Assembly: GCA_031374415.1 (NCBI GenBank)
Contig: JANMGB010000119.1
Coordinates: 124,001 to 188,000, forward strand
Direction of reading: 5' to 3'
From: CANHBY01 sp031374415
Lineage (GTDB): Bacteria > Pseudomonadota > Gammaproteobacteria > Burkholderiales > Burkholderiaceae_C
Length of the DNA stretch: 64,000 nt
Program-made: the position numbers and the translations under genes
The notes under the pieces: generated by a model
Database searches by the model: none
The model's input: the letters and a program-made list of their open reading frames with translations, nothing else
Told to the model about the DNA's origin: nothing
In this document: positions 24,930-33,253 of the stretch, piece after piece
How the letters are laid out: each line of letters begins with the position of its first letter
Numbering within the stretch: position 1 is the first letter of the stretch

Positions 24930-25700
24930 ATGTTTGTCGATTCCCATTGCCATCTGAACTACCCGGAGTTGCGCGAGCGCTTGCCCCAAATTCGGGCCGA
25001 TATGCATGCGGCTCTGGTTGATCGGGCCTTGTGCATTTGCACCACTCTGGAAGAGTTTGACCAAGTTCATGCCTTGGCCTTGGAACATGACAACTTTTGG
25101 GCGAGTGTCGGTGTCCACCCCGACAACGAGGGGGTGACCGAGCCCAGCGTCTCTGAGCTGGTGCGTCTGGCTGCCTTGCCGCGCGTGGTGGCCATTGGTG
25201 AGACGGGTTTGGACTACTTCCGCCTGGAGGGCCGCAGCGTGGCCGACATGGCCTGGCAGCGTGATCGCTTTCGGGTCCACATACAGGCGTCCCAAGAATC
25301 AAACCTGCCCTTGGTGGTCCACACTCGCAGCGCCAGCGACGATACCTTGAGTGTGTTGCGTGAGGCCGGCCAACCGCTTCAAGGGGTGTTTCATTGCTTC
25401 ACTGAAAGCTGGGAGGTGGCGGAAGTGGCACTTGATCTGGGCTTCTACATCTCTTTCTCTGGAATATTGACGTTCAAAAGTGCGCAGGCCTTGCGCGAGG
25501 TGGCCCGCAGGGTGCCCCTGTCACGGTGTCTGATCGAGACCGATAGCCCGTACTTGGCGCCCGTTCCCTACCGCGGCAAAACCAACACACCCGCCTGGGT
25601 TGTGCATGTGGCTCAAGCATTGGCTGAGATCAAAGGCTGTGAAGTGGCCGAGGTGGCCGCAGCGACCACCCAAAATTTCGAGTGTTTGTTTCGAGTCTGA
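24930..25700 (+). CDS. TatD family metal-dependent hydrolase (deoxyribonuclease)
   Basis: The 256 aa TIM-barrel enzyme has the metal ligands DSHCHL (residues 4-9), the glutamate of AIGETGLDYFRL, histidines in LVVHTRSA and GVFHCFT, and the aspartate in IETDSPYLAPVPYRGK. TatD proteins are 3'-5' exonucleases acting on DNA. It could be YcfH-like, as it sits next to holB and pilZ. The start follows TTGAGG. It is 18 bp before the ankyrin gene. Confidence 0.92.
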   Translation: MFVDSHCHLNYPELRERLPQIRADMHAALVDRALCICTTLEEFDQVHALALEHDNFWASVGVHPDNEGVTEPSVSELVRLAALPRVVAIGETGLDYFRLEGRSVADMAWQRDRFRVHIQASQESNLPLVVHTRSASDDTLSVLREAGQPLQGVFHCFTESWEVAEVALDLGFYISFSGILTFKSAQALREVARRVPLSRCLIETDSPYLAPVPYRGKTNTPAWVVHVAQALAEIKGCEVAEVAAATTQNFECLFRV

Positions 25701-25718
25701 AATAGAAAGGTCAGTCTC

Positions 25719-26357
25719 ATGTTGAGCAAGTGGTTGCGTTGGGGGTTGCAAGTCGTCTTGCTGTGCGCGGTGTCGTGGGCCCACGCTGGGTCATATGAAG
25801 ACTTCTTCAGCGCCATTGAGCGCGACGATGGCGCAAGCATTAGCGCCCTGATGGCCCGCGGCTTTGATCCCAATAGCCGCAATCCCGAGGGGCAGGTGGG
25901 CCTGTTTCTGGCCCTTCAGAAAGAAAGCTTTGGCGCAGTGGCTGCGCTCATGAAGTCCAAAGACGTGAGCATCGACATCGTCAATACGGCGGGGGAGACC
26001 CCCTTGATGATGGCGGCCTTGAAGGGCCAGCTCGAGTGGACTCGGCAAATATTGTTGCGTGGCGCCAAGGTCAACAAAGCGGGCTGGACTGCATTGCACT
26101 ACGCCGCCAGCGGGCCCGAGCCGGCCGTGCTGTCCCTGTTGTTGGACAACGGCGCCCTCATCAACGCCGAGTCTCCAAACGGCACGACGCCGTTGATGAT
26201 GGCGGCACGTTATGGCACAGAAGGCCATGTGCGCGTGCTTACCGCACGCCAAGCGGACGGTCTGAAAAAGAACCAGCAAGGCTTGAACGCGGCGGACTTC
26301 GCTAGGCAGTCCGGCCGCGACCAATTGGCCAAGGCCATTGAGCTGCGCTATCGGTAG
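25719..26357 (+). CDS. Exported ankyrin-repeat protein
   Basis: The 212 aa protein has a signal peptide (hydrophobic core about residues 8-18, cleavage after AHA). About four ankyrin repeats follow, with typical consensus: GETPLMMAALKGQ, WTALHYAASGP and GTTPLMMAARYGTEGHVRVL. It is probably periplasmic and binds an unknown protein partner. The start follows GAAAGG and it lies close behind tatD, so it may be cotranscribed. No enzyme domain is visible. Confidence 0.85.
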   Translation: MLSKWLRWGLQVVLLCAVSWAHAGSYEDFFSAIERDDGASISALMARGFDPNSRNPEGQVGLFLALQKESFGAVAALMKSKDVSIDIVNTAGETPLMMAALKGQLEWTRQILLRGAKVNKAGWTALHYAASGPEPAVLSLLLDNGALINAESPNGTTPLMMAARYGTEGHVRVLTARQADGLKKNQQGLNAADFARQSGRDQLAKAIELRYR

Positions 26358-26430
26358 GAGCCGGTCCGATTGGGCGTCACCCGCTGCAAAATGCCCCCGG
26401 GGCGACCCATTTTGGTTGTGCACCAGGCCT

Positions 26431-26450
26431 GACTCGGGCGAACCCGAGTC
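26431..26450. other. Perfect hairpin downstream of the ankyrin gene
   Basis: GACTCGGG (26431-26438), a CGAA loop and CCCGAGTC (26443-26450) form a perfect 8-bp stem. The following AGACAAAACC has no T-tract on the plus strand; on the minus strand the corresponding TTTTGTCT precedes the stem. It may mark the 3' end of the upstream transcript or lie in the leader of the next small gene. Confidence 0.5.
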
Positions 26451-26545
26451 AGACAAAACCTGACAGGCCTTTTGGTGCCAACCCGACTGTTCGCATTGGC
26501 GGTGCGCAGCGACGATGACATCGACCCTCTTCCTTGGAGCCTGCC

Positions 26546-26752
26546 ATGCAAGATTCCCCGCTGATTGCCAACCCCTTCGCGATGATGATCAACCCACAAG
26601 CGGTGATCCAAGCCATGGAGCAGTCGCAAAAGCTCAATTGCTTGCACAGCCGGATTTGTCGCCCCTTGGACAATCCCAGCAATAAAAAGTCCGACGACAT
26701 GGACGGCCCTGAATCGCAGATGGGTTCAATGCAAGGCCCTGGAGGCTACTGA
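26546..26752 (+). CDS. Small protein of unknown function, likely conserved in Comamonadaceae
   Basis: The 68 aa product begins MQDSPLIANPFAMMINPQAV, continues with a helix (IQAMEQSQKLNCLHSRICRP) and ends in a polar, Gly/Met-rich tail. I recall similar small proteins in related genomes but cannot confirm that. TTGGAGCC before ATG 26546 is a fair ribosome-binding site. There is no signal peptide or membrane helix. The basic helix with two cysteines (residues 32 and 38) is the most distinctive part. No function is proposed. Confidence 0.55.
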   Translation: MQDSPLIANPFAMMINPQAVIQAMEQSQKLNCLHSRICRPLDNPSNKKSDDMDGPESQMGSMQGPGGY

Positions 26753-26779
26753 GACTCTGACGCGGGGCGGTGGGCCGTG

Positions 26780-27550
26780 TTACTGCGCGGTCCAGCCGCC
26801 GTCTACCGCCCAGGCGACGCCGCGTACGTTGTTGCCTGCGGGTGAGCACAAGAACACCGCCAATTCACCGAGCTCTTCGGGCGTCGTGAATTGCAGTGAG
26901 GGCTGTTTCTCAGACAGCAAGCGGCGCGAGGCCTCTGCGTTGTCGATTCCTTCGGCAGCCACTCGCGCATCGAGTTGCTTTTGCACCAGAGGTGTCAGCA
27001 CCCAGCCTGGGCAGATGGCATTGACGGTGATGCCCGTGGTGGCTGTCTCCAGGGCGACAGCCTTGGTCAACCCGGTGATCCCATGTTTGGCCGCCACATA
27101 AGCCGATTTGTTGGCTGACGCTACCAAGCCATGCGCTGAGGCAATGTTGATCACACGTCCCCAGTTCTTGGCACGCATGCCCGGAATGGCCAAGCGCGTG
27201 GTGTGAAAAGCGGCACTGAGGTTGATCGCCAAAATGGCATCCCATTTCTCGACGGGGAAGTTTTCCACCGACGCGACGTGCTGGATACCAGCGTTGTTGA
27301 CCAAGATGTCAACCCCACCAAAATCGGCATCGGCCTGCGCCATCATGCGCTCGATCTCTGCCGGCTTACTCATGTCGGCCCCGGAGAAACCCACCTTCAC
27401 GCCCAATGCGCGAACCTGCGCCTGGGCCGCCTTGGTGTCGCCAAAGCCATTGAGAATGATGTGTGCACCTTGCCGCGCCAAACTCAACGCCATGCCCAGA
27501 CCAATGCCGCTGGTTGATCCGGTCACCAATGCGGTTTTTCCTTGAAGCAT
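26780..27550 (-). CDS. bdhA: 3-hydroxybutyrate dehydrogenase (SDR family)
   Basis: The 256 aa short-chain dehydrogenase interconverts 3-hydroxybutyrate and acetoacetate with NAD, the step after PHB depolymerisation. The cofactor loop is VTGSTSGIGLGMALSLA, followed by LVNNAGIQHV, the catalytic Ser in INIASAHGLVAS and Tyr/Lys in AYVAAKHG (about residues 152-160). The wording CPGWVLTPLVQKQ and the end AWAVDGGWTAQ match 3-HBDH. GAAAGGAAT precedes the start. It is divergent from the alpha/beta hydrolase, with a 99-bp AT-richer spacer. Confidence 0.92.
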   Translation of the reverse strand: MLQGKTALVTGSTSGIGLGMALSLARQGAHIILNGFGDTKAAQAQVRALGVKVGFSGADMSKPAEIERMMAQADADFGGVDILVNNAGIQHVASVENFPVEKWDAILAINLSAAFHTTRLAIPGMRAKNWGRVINIASAHGLVASANKSAYVAAKHGITGLTKAVALETATTGITVNAICPGWVLTPLVQKQLDARVAAEGIDNAEASRRLLSEKQPSLQFTTPEELGELAVFLCSPAGNNVRGVAWAVDGGWTAQ

Positions 27551-27649
27551 GAGACATTCCTTTCAAAAAAGTTGAGGACAGGTTGTACGATGGAATTAAA
27601 TTTCATTTTGATTGATTTCCACCCACTCGACGACTGACTTGGGGTTTCA

Positions 27650-28525
27650 ATGACGGTTTCTTTCAATCAACCTCGCTTGCACCACGTTCAATGCTTGCGC
27701 CCGCAGCAGCTGGCTCGCATCGCTTACTGGGAGTGGGGTGACCCCAGCAATCCCCGGGTGTTGCTGTGCCTGCATGGCTTGACTCGCCAGGGACGTGATT
27801 TCGACATCCTGGCTCGGGCCATGGCCCAGCACTACCGTGTGGTGTGCCCCGACGTGGCGGGTCGTGGGCAATCTGACTGGTTGACCGATCCCACGGGCTA
27901 CCAAATTCCCGCCTATGTGGCCGACATCGTGACCCTGCTGGCGCGGGTCGATGCCGACTGCCTGCATGTGGTGGGCACGTCAATGGGCGGCCTGATCGGC
28001 ATGGCGTTGGGCTCTTTGCCGAAATCGCCCATTGAGCGTCTGGTGCTCAACGATGTGGGGCCGCACCTGCCGCTGGAGGCTTTGGTGCGGATCGGGGCCT
28101 ACCTCGGGCTGCCCATGCATTGGGATGATGAAGACCAGGCAGCAGACTATTTGCGCTTGATCTCAGCCCCCTTCGGCCCTCACACCCGCGAGCAGTGGCT
28201 GGCCTTATCGCGCCCCATGCTCAAGCCCGACGGCTCGGGTTTTACTTTGCACTACGACCCCCAATTGGCGCTGGCGTTTCGGAGCATCACGCCGGCCTTG
28301 GCTGCTGCCAACGAGGCTCTGCTGTGGCAAGCCTATGACGCCATCCGGTGCCCCACACTGTTGCTGCGTGGTGCCGATTCAGATTTGCTCAACCCCGTCA
28401 CTGCGCTGGCCATGACCCAGCGCGGGCCGCGCGCGCAGCTGCATGAGTTTCCTGGGGTCGGGCATGCCCCCACCCTGATTCAGGATGACCAGGTCGCCGT
28501 GGTGAGGTCATTTTTGTTCGCATGA
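27650..28525 (+). CDS. Alpha/beta hydrolase
   Basis: The 291 aa enzyme has the oxyanion motif CLHGLTRQGRDFD, the nucleophile elbow VGTSMGGLIG (serine at about residue 112), an aspartate region LLRGADSDLLNP and the C-terminal histidine in EFPGVGHAPTL. The substrate cannot be told; being divergent from bdhA, it might act on a hydroxyacid ester or thioester, which is speculation. It has no signal peptide. relA starts at a GTG 2 bp after its stop, so the two are probably cotranscribed. Confidence 0.87.
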   Translation: MTVSFNQPRLHHVQCLRPQQLARIAYWEWGDPSNPRVLLCLHGLTRQGRDFDILARAMAQHYRVVCPDVAGRGQSDWLTDPTGYQIPAYVADIVTLLARVDADCLHVVGTSMGGLIGMALGSLPKSPIERLVLNDVGPHLPLEALVRIGAYLGLPMHWDDEDQAADYLRLISAPFGPHTREQWLALSRPMLKPDGSGFTLHYDPQLALAFRSITPALAAANEALLWQAYDAIRCPTLLLRGADSDLLNPVTALAMTQRGPRAQLHEFPGVGHAPTLIQDDQVAVVRSFLFA

Positions 28526-28526
28526 C

Positions 28527-30728
28527 GTGAAAACCGGCCCAACACAGAGCACCGCTTCCACCATCGTTCAATGGGTTGACGCCCAAGAGGTTGATGACGA
28601 CTCGCAGTTGGTGCGCGCGCGTGCGTTTGCGCAGCCGTTGTTGCATGGGCGAGCGCTGCACTCGGGGGAAGATGCCTTGGTGCACGCCGATGGCGTGGCA
28701 TCGATCTTGGAGGGCATTGATGCTGCGCCTTCGATGCGTGCAGCCGTGTACTTGGTGTACGCGGCCGACTACCTGGCCCAGCCTGAAGAGGTGGTGGCCA
28801 AAGCTTTTGGCCCCACCTATGCGAGCTTGATGTCGCACACCCGCAAGCTGGTGCAAATTCAGCGTGCAGCCCGTCAGGCGCAAGTGGGTGCAGCCCAGCA
28901 GGCCCTGCAGACCGAGCGGGTGCGCAAGATGCTGTTGGCGTTTTCGCATGACTTGAGGGTGGTGCTGTTGCGCTTGGCCTCGCGCTTGCAAACTTTGCGT
29001 TTTCACGCCGAGTCCAAGCAAGCTTGTTCGCCTCTTGTGGCTGAAGAAAGCCTGCAGGTTTTTGCCCCCTTGGCCAACCGCTTGGGCATCTGGCAAATCA
29101 AGTGGGAGCTCGAAGACCTCGCCTTTCGTTTTTTGCAGCCCCAGGACTACCGCACCGTGGCCCGCCTGTTGGACGAGCGCCGCACAGAGCGTGAGGCCGG
29201 TGTGGAGCTGTTTCGTCAGCACCTCAGTGCCGCCTTGGCCGCGCACGGCCTGGATGCCGAGGTGCAAGGCCGACCCAAACACATCTACAGCATCTGGAAA
29301 AAAATGCAGGGCAAGGGCTTGGCCTTTGCTCAAGTGTTCGATGTGCGCGCCATGCGCGTGATTGTCCCGACGGTCGAGGCCTGCTACGCCGTGCTCAGCC
29401 AGGTGCATGAGCTCTTTAGTCCCGTGGCGGGCGAGTTTGACGACTACATCGCGCGGCCCAAGCCCAACGGCTACCAATCCTTGCATACCGTGGTTCTTGA
29501 CGGTCGCGGGCGGGCGGTCGAGGTGCAGATTCGCACGCGCGCCATGCACAACCATGCCGAGTTTGGTGTGGCCTCACATTGGGCTTACAAAGAGGCCGGG
29601 GTCAAAGGCTATGCAGGCGTCAGCACGACCGAGTCCCAGGCCCAACTCAACGAGGCGCGCAAGGCCGTATTACGCCAGTTGTTGGCCTGGGAGCGTGAGC
29701 TTGTGGCCGTCAACGCCAATGTGGCGGATGAGCGCATCTACGTCTTTACGCCGCAAGCGGCGGTGGTCGAGTTGAGCGCCGGGTCAACCCCAGTTGATTT
29801 TGCTTACGCGGTGCACACCAGCTTGGGCCATCGCTGCCGGGGGGCCAAGGTGGATGGTGTGTTGGTGCCACTCAACACGCCCTTGCAAAGCGGTCAAACG
29901 GTCGAGGTGAGCACGCTCAAAGAGGGAGGGCCGTCGATGGACTGGCTCAACCCCCAGCTGGGCTTTTTGCAAAGCCACCGAGGACGGGCCAAGGTGCGTG
30001 CCTGGTTCAACGCCCAGGCCCAAGCTCAGACCATTGCCAAAGGGCGAGAGGCGGTTGAGAAGGTGCTGCAGCGCGAAGGCAAGACGGCGATGAAGCTCGA
30101 TGACGTGGCCTCGCAGCTCGGTTTTGCCCATGCCGATGCGCTGTTTGAATCGGTGGGCAAGGAAGAGTTTTCTTTGCGCCACGTGGAGGCCAGTTTGCGT
30201 CCCCCTGAGCCGGATGCGGTGGTCGATGATGTCCCGCGCTTTCGCCCGCAGCGTGGCACCACCTCGGGTCAGGTGTTGGTTGTGGGGGTGCACTCCTTGA
30301 TGACGCACTTGGCGCGTTGCTGTCGCCCGGCCCCACCGGACGCCATTGGCGGTTTTGTGACGCGTGGCAAGGGTGTCGCAGTGCATCGACGCAGTTGCAG
30401 CAATTGGCGTGAAATGAATCGGCGCTCACCCGAGCGTTTGATCGAGGTGGCGTGGGCCTCCAGCGCGCCTGCCGCTCACGCCACCGTTTACCCCGTTGAC
30501 ATCAGTGTCCAGGCTGCAGACAGACAGGGCCTGCTGCGCGATATCTCTGAGGTGTTTTCGAAGGAGAAGACGAACGTGGTCGGTGTCAAAACACAGCCTG
30601 TTCACGATGCGCGTGGCCCCACCGTGTGGATGACCTTCACGGTAGAGATGCCCGACGTGCAACGCCTGGATGACATGCTGGCGCGGGTGGCCCGGGTGAC
30701 AGGCGTGCGCAGCGCGCAGCGGCGCTGA
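28527..30728 (+). CDS. relA: GTP pyrophosphokinase RelA (ppGpp synthetase)
   Basis: The 733 aa stringent-response enzyme has a degenerate N-terminal hydrolase domain: the HD metal motif is missing (the region reads HADGVASILEGI), so it is a synthetase-only RelA. Synthetase motifs are RPKHIYSIWKKMQGKGLAF, YIARPKPNGYQSLHTVV and EVQIRTRAMHNHAEFGVASH. A TGS domain (YVFTPQAAVVELSAGSTPVD), a zinc-finger-type region with CCRPAPPDAIGG and a C-terminal ACT domain follow. Translation starts at GTG 28527, 2 bp after the hydrolase gene. A separate SpoT must supply ppGpp hydrolysis; it is not in this window. Confidence 0.94.
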   Translation: MKTGPTQSTASTIVQWVDAQEVDDDSQLVRARAFAQPLLHGRALHSGEDALVHADGVASILEGIDAAPSMRAAVYLVYAADYLAQPEEVVAKAFGPTYASLMSHTRKLVQIQRAARQAQVGAAQQALQTERVRKMLLAFSHDLRVVLLRLASRLQTLRFHAESKQACSPLVAEESLQVFAPLANRLGIWQIKWELEDLAFRFLQPQDYRTVARLLDERRTEREAGVELFRQHLSAALAAHGLDAEVQGRPKHIYSIWKKMQGKGLAFAQVFDVRAMRVIVPTVEACYAVLSQVHELFSPVAGEFDDYIARPKPNGYQSLHTVVLDGRGRAVEVQIRTRAMHNHAEFGVASHWAYKEAGVKGYAGVSTTESQAQLNEARKAVLRQLLAWERELVAVNANVADERIYVFTPQAAVVELSAGSTPVDFAYAVHTSLGHRCRGAKVDGVLVPLNTPLQSGQTVEVSTLKEGGPSMDWLNPQLGFLQSHRGRAKVRAWFNAQAQAQTIAKGREAVEKVLQREGKTAMKLDDVASQLGFAHADALFESVGKEEFSLRHVEASLRPPEPDAVVDDVPRFRPQRGTTSGQVLVVGVHSLMTHLARCCRPAPPDAIGGFVTRGKGVAVHRRSCSNWREMNRRSPERLIEVAWASSAPAAHATVYPVDISVQAADRQGLLRDISEVFSKEKTNVVGVKTQPVHDARGPTVWMTFTVEMPDVQRLDDMLARVARVTGVRSAQRR

Positions 30729-30881
30729 CGACTGTTCTTCCGGCATGTCGATGCAGATTTGCTCAAGAAGTTGATGCGTTTGAATGGCAAGCACCAGGGC
30801 CGCCAGCACGGCCATTGACGTGCCTTAGAGGTCGAGTGAGCGGGCAACTTTGTGGTAAAGTCTGCGGCTTCGTTAGACGTT

Positions 30882-30958
30882 AGGCGCGTAGCTCAGCTGG
30901 TTAGAGCACCACCTTGACATGGTGGGGGTCGTTGGTTCGAGTCCAATCGCGCCTACCA
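30882..30958 (+). tRNA. tRNA-Val (anticodon GAC)
   Basis: The 77-nt cloverleaf has acceptor AGGCGCG/CGCGCCT, a D arm (GCTC...GAGC), anticodon stem CCACC/GGTGG with loop TTGACAT, a GTTGG/CCAAT T arm with TTCGAGT, discriminator A and encoded CCA. TAAAGT at 30856-30861, 20 nt upstream, is a possible -10 box. It lies between relA and phaR. The 249 bp from here to phaR hold no gene I can support; TTAAAAT near 31167 may be the phaR -10. Confidence 0.98.
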
Positions 30959-31207
30959 ACTTCGGCAACATTGATGACGGCTCTCGCCTCATGCCAGGTT
31001 GGTGGTTTCAGGGCAGCGTTCTCTTCGCTGCTTTTCAAGACTCCTTGATTCTTTGGCGCAGGATGTGCCGTGATGTTGCTCACACACTGTGGGCTGCAAA
31101 CCGAAAATCAAGCGTTGGCGGGCATTCAAGGCACGAAAGCATCGCACAAGCCCATGAAAGCTTCTTAAAATGGTTTGGCGCCCCGCGCTAATTCATCAGG
31201 AGCTTCC

Positions 31208-31789
31208 ATGGCCCAATCTCGACGCCCCGCCCCGGCTGCAGCTGACGATGCTGTTGCTGCACCCCCCAAAGACAATGGGCTGCGTGTGCTCAAGAAGTAC
31301 CCGAACCGGCGTTTGTACGACACCGAAAACAGCACCTACATCACCCTGGCGGACGTCAAGAAAATGGTCATGGCGGGGCAGGAGTTTGTGGTTCGTGATG
31401 CAAAAACCTCTGAAGACCTCACTCGCAGCATCTTGCTGCAAGTCATCCTCGACGAGGAGAGCGGTGGGGTTCCCATGTTCTCCACCCCCGTTTTGGCTCA
31501 GATCATTCGCTTCTATGGTCACGCCATGCAAGGGTTGATGGGCACGTATCTCGAAAAAAACATGCAGGCGTTTACCGACATGCAAACTCGCCTGACTGAG
31601 CAGTCCAAAAGTTTGTCGCCTGAGCTCTGGACGCAGTTCTTGAAAGGTCAGACACCGGGCATGCAGGGCTGGATGGGCACGTACATGGAGCAGTCGAAAG
31701 GCATGTTTCAGCAAATGCAAGAGCACATGAGCAAGCAGGCGGAAACCCTGTTTCCCGGAATTCCGGGGTTTCGAGCGCCAAAGAAGTAG
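31208..31789 (+). CDS. phaR: Polyhydroxyalkanoate synthesis repressor PhaR
   Basis: The 193 aa regulator binds DNA and PHB granules and controls phasin expression. The PHB-accumulation N-terminal domain starts at about residue 22 with LKKYPNRRLYDTENSTYITL and includes LLQVILDEESGG. The PHB_acc region FSTPVLAQIIRFYGHAMQG follows. The C-terminal half is Met/Gln-rich and amphipathic with an internal duplication (see findings). AGGAG at 31198-31202 supports ATG 31208; a start at 31175 is upstream of that site. It supports PHB storage in this organism although phaA/B/C are not in the window. Confidence 0.95.
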   Translation: MAQSRRPAPAAADDAVAAPPKDNGLRVLKKYPNRRLYDTENSTYITLADVKKMVMAGQEFVVRDAKTSEDLTRSILLQVILDEESGGVPMFSTPVLAQIIRFYGHAMQGLMGTYLEKNMQAFTDMQTRLTEQSKSLSPELWTQFLKGQTPGMQGWMGTYMEQSKGMFQQMQEHMSKQAETLFPGIPGFRAPKK

Positions 31790-31822
31790 CGCTACGTTTT
31801 TCAGCCGGCTCCGCCTTCGGAA

Positions 31823-31856
31823 TTTTGAAGGTCAGCGCATCGGCGAGAATCGGCAG
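31823..31856 (+). promoter_or_regulatory. Putative promoter abutting the rimO start
   Basis: TTTTGA (31823-31828), a 16-bp spacer and GAGAAT (31845-31850) lie 6 nt before ATG 31857. No Shine-Dalgarno sequence is present between them, so a leaderless mRNA is likely. Confidence 0.45.
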
Positions 31857-33251
31857 ATGACGCAAGAATCTTCCCCCACTCCAGCTTTTCCCACAGTCGC
31901 CCCCAAAATCGGTTTTGTTTCTCTGGGTTGCCCCAAGGCCCTCACTGATTCCGAGCTGATCCTCACGCAGCTGCGTGCCGAGGGCTACGACACTTCCAAA
32001 ACGTTCGCAGGTGCCGATTTAGTGATCGTGAACACCTGCGGCTTCATTGACGACGCGGTCAAAGAGAGCCTTGACACCATCGGCGAGGCTCTGGCTGAGA
32101 ACGGCAAAGTCATTGTCACGGGGTGTTTGGGCGCCAAAGCCGGGCAGGGCGGCGGCAATTTGGTGCGTGAGATGCACCCCAGTGTGTTGGCCGTGACGGG
32201 ACCACACGCCACGCAAGAGGTGATGGATGCGGTGCATCGGCATGTGCCCAAGCCGCATGATCCTTTTGTTGATTTAGTGCCCGCGGTGGGTGTCAAGCTG
32301 ACCCCGCGCCACTACGCTTATCTCAAGATCAGCGAAGGTTGTAATCACCGCTGTTCGTTTTGCATCATCCCCAGCATGCGGGGTGACCTGGTTTCGCGTC
32401 CGGTGGGTGACGTGCTGAACGAGGCACAACGCTTGTTCGAGTCGGGCGTCAAAGAGTTGCTGGTGATCAGTCAGGACACCAGTGCCTATGGCGTCGATGT
32501 GAAGTACCGCACCGGGTTCTGGGACGGTCAGCCAGTGAAGACGCGGATGCTTGACTTGTGTGACAAATTGGCTGAGTTGGCGACGGCGCACGGGGCTTGG
32601 GTGCGTTTGCACTATGTGTACCCCTATCCTCATGTGGATGAGGTGTTGCCTCTCATGGCCGCGGGGAAAATTTTGCCCTACTTGGATGTGCCGTTTCAGC
32701 ACTCACACCCTGATGTGCTCAAGCGCATGAAGCGCCCCGCCAATGGGGAGAAAAATATCGAGCGTATTTTGCGGTGGCGTGAAGTGTGTCCCGATATCGT
32801 TATTCGCAGCACCTTCATTGCGGGCTTTCCTGGCGAAACCGAGGCCGAGTTCGAGCACCTTTTGAGCTTCATGAAAGAAGCGCAGATTGATCGGGCCGGT
32901 TGCTTTGCCTACTCACCTGTGGAAGGCGCGAGCGCCAATGCTTTGCCTGGTGCTGTCCCGGACGAAGTGCGCCAGGAACGTCGCGCGCGGTTCATGGCCG
33001 TGGCGGAGGCGACTTCGGTGGCCAAGTTGCAGCGTCGTGTGGGCAGTACTTTGCAGGTGTTAGTGGACGGCGCCTCGGCTTTGGGCCGCAAGGGCGGGGT
33101 CGGGCGCAGCTATGCCGATGCGCCTGAGATTGATGGTGTGGTGCACCTACTGCCCCCCGAAAAAGCCTCAAAGACCTTCAAGGTCGGCGAATTTACCAAG
33201 GTGAAAGTCATCGGTGTGCAGGGGCATGATTTGGTGGCGCGGCCGGTGTGA
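31857..33251 (+). CDS. rimO: Ribosomal protein S12 methylthiotransferase RimO
   Basis: The 464 aa radical-SAM enzyme methylthiolates an aspartate of ribosomal protein S12. The N-terminal UPF0004 domain has KIGFVSLGCPKALTDSE and NTCGFIDDAVKES with its cluster cysteines. The radical-SAM CxxxCxxC is in SEGCNHRCSFCIIPSMRGDL at about residue 160. A TRAM domain ends the protein. The DSE wording separates it from MiaB. metC starts 2 bp after its stop. Confidence 0.96.
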   Translation: MTQESSPTPAFPTVAPKIGFVSLGCPKALTDSELILTQLRAEGYDTSKTFAGADLVIVNTCGFIDDAVKESLDTIGEALAENGKVIVTGCLGAKAGQGGGNLVREMHPSVLAVTGPHATQEVMDAVHRHVPKPHDPFVDLVPAVGVKLTPRHYAYLKISEGCNHRCSFCIIPSMRGDLVSRPVGDVLNEAQRLFESGVKELLVISQDTSAYGVDVKYRTGFWDGQPVKTRMLDLCDKLAELATAHGAWVRLHYVYPYPHVDEVLPLMAAGKILPYLDVPFQHSHPDVLKRMKRPANGEKNIERILRWREVCPDIVIRSTFIAGFPGETEAEFEHLLSFMKEAQIDRAGCFAYSPVEGASANALPGAVPDEVRQERRARFMAVAEATSVAKLQRRVGSTLQVLVDGASALGRKGGVGRSYADAPEIDGVVHLLPPEKASKTFKVGEFTKVKVIGVQGHDLVARPV

Positions 33252-33253
33252 TC

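Noticed and set aside
28398..29555. Minus-strand open frame of 385 codons opposite relA
   Set aside because: Antisense shadow of the well-supported relA gene; His/Gln-rich low-information product.
30727..30815. Coding-looking 29-residue stretch on the minus strand just after relA (MAVLAALVLAIQTHQLLEQI)
   Set aside because: It quickly runs into relA antisense sequence without a stop, has no ribosome-binding site and no recognised homologue; it might be a remnant but cannot be supported.
30901..31083. Minus-strand small frame crossing tRNA-Val
   Set aside because: Its C-terminal part is the antisense of the tRNA; such products are a common annotation artefact.
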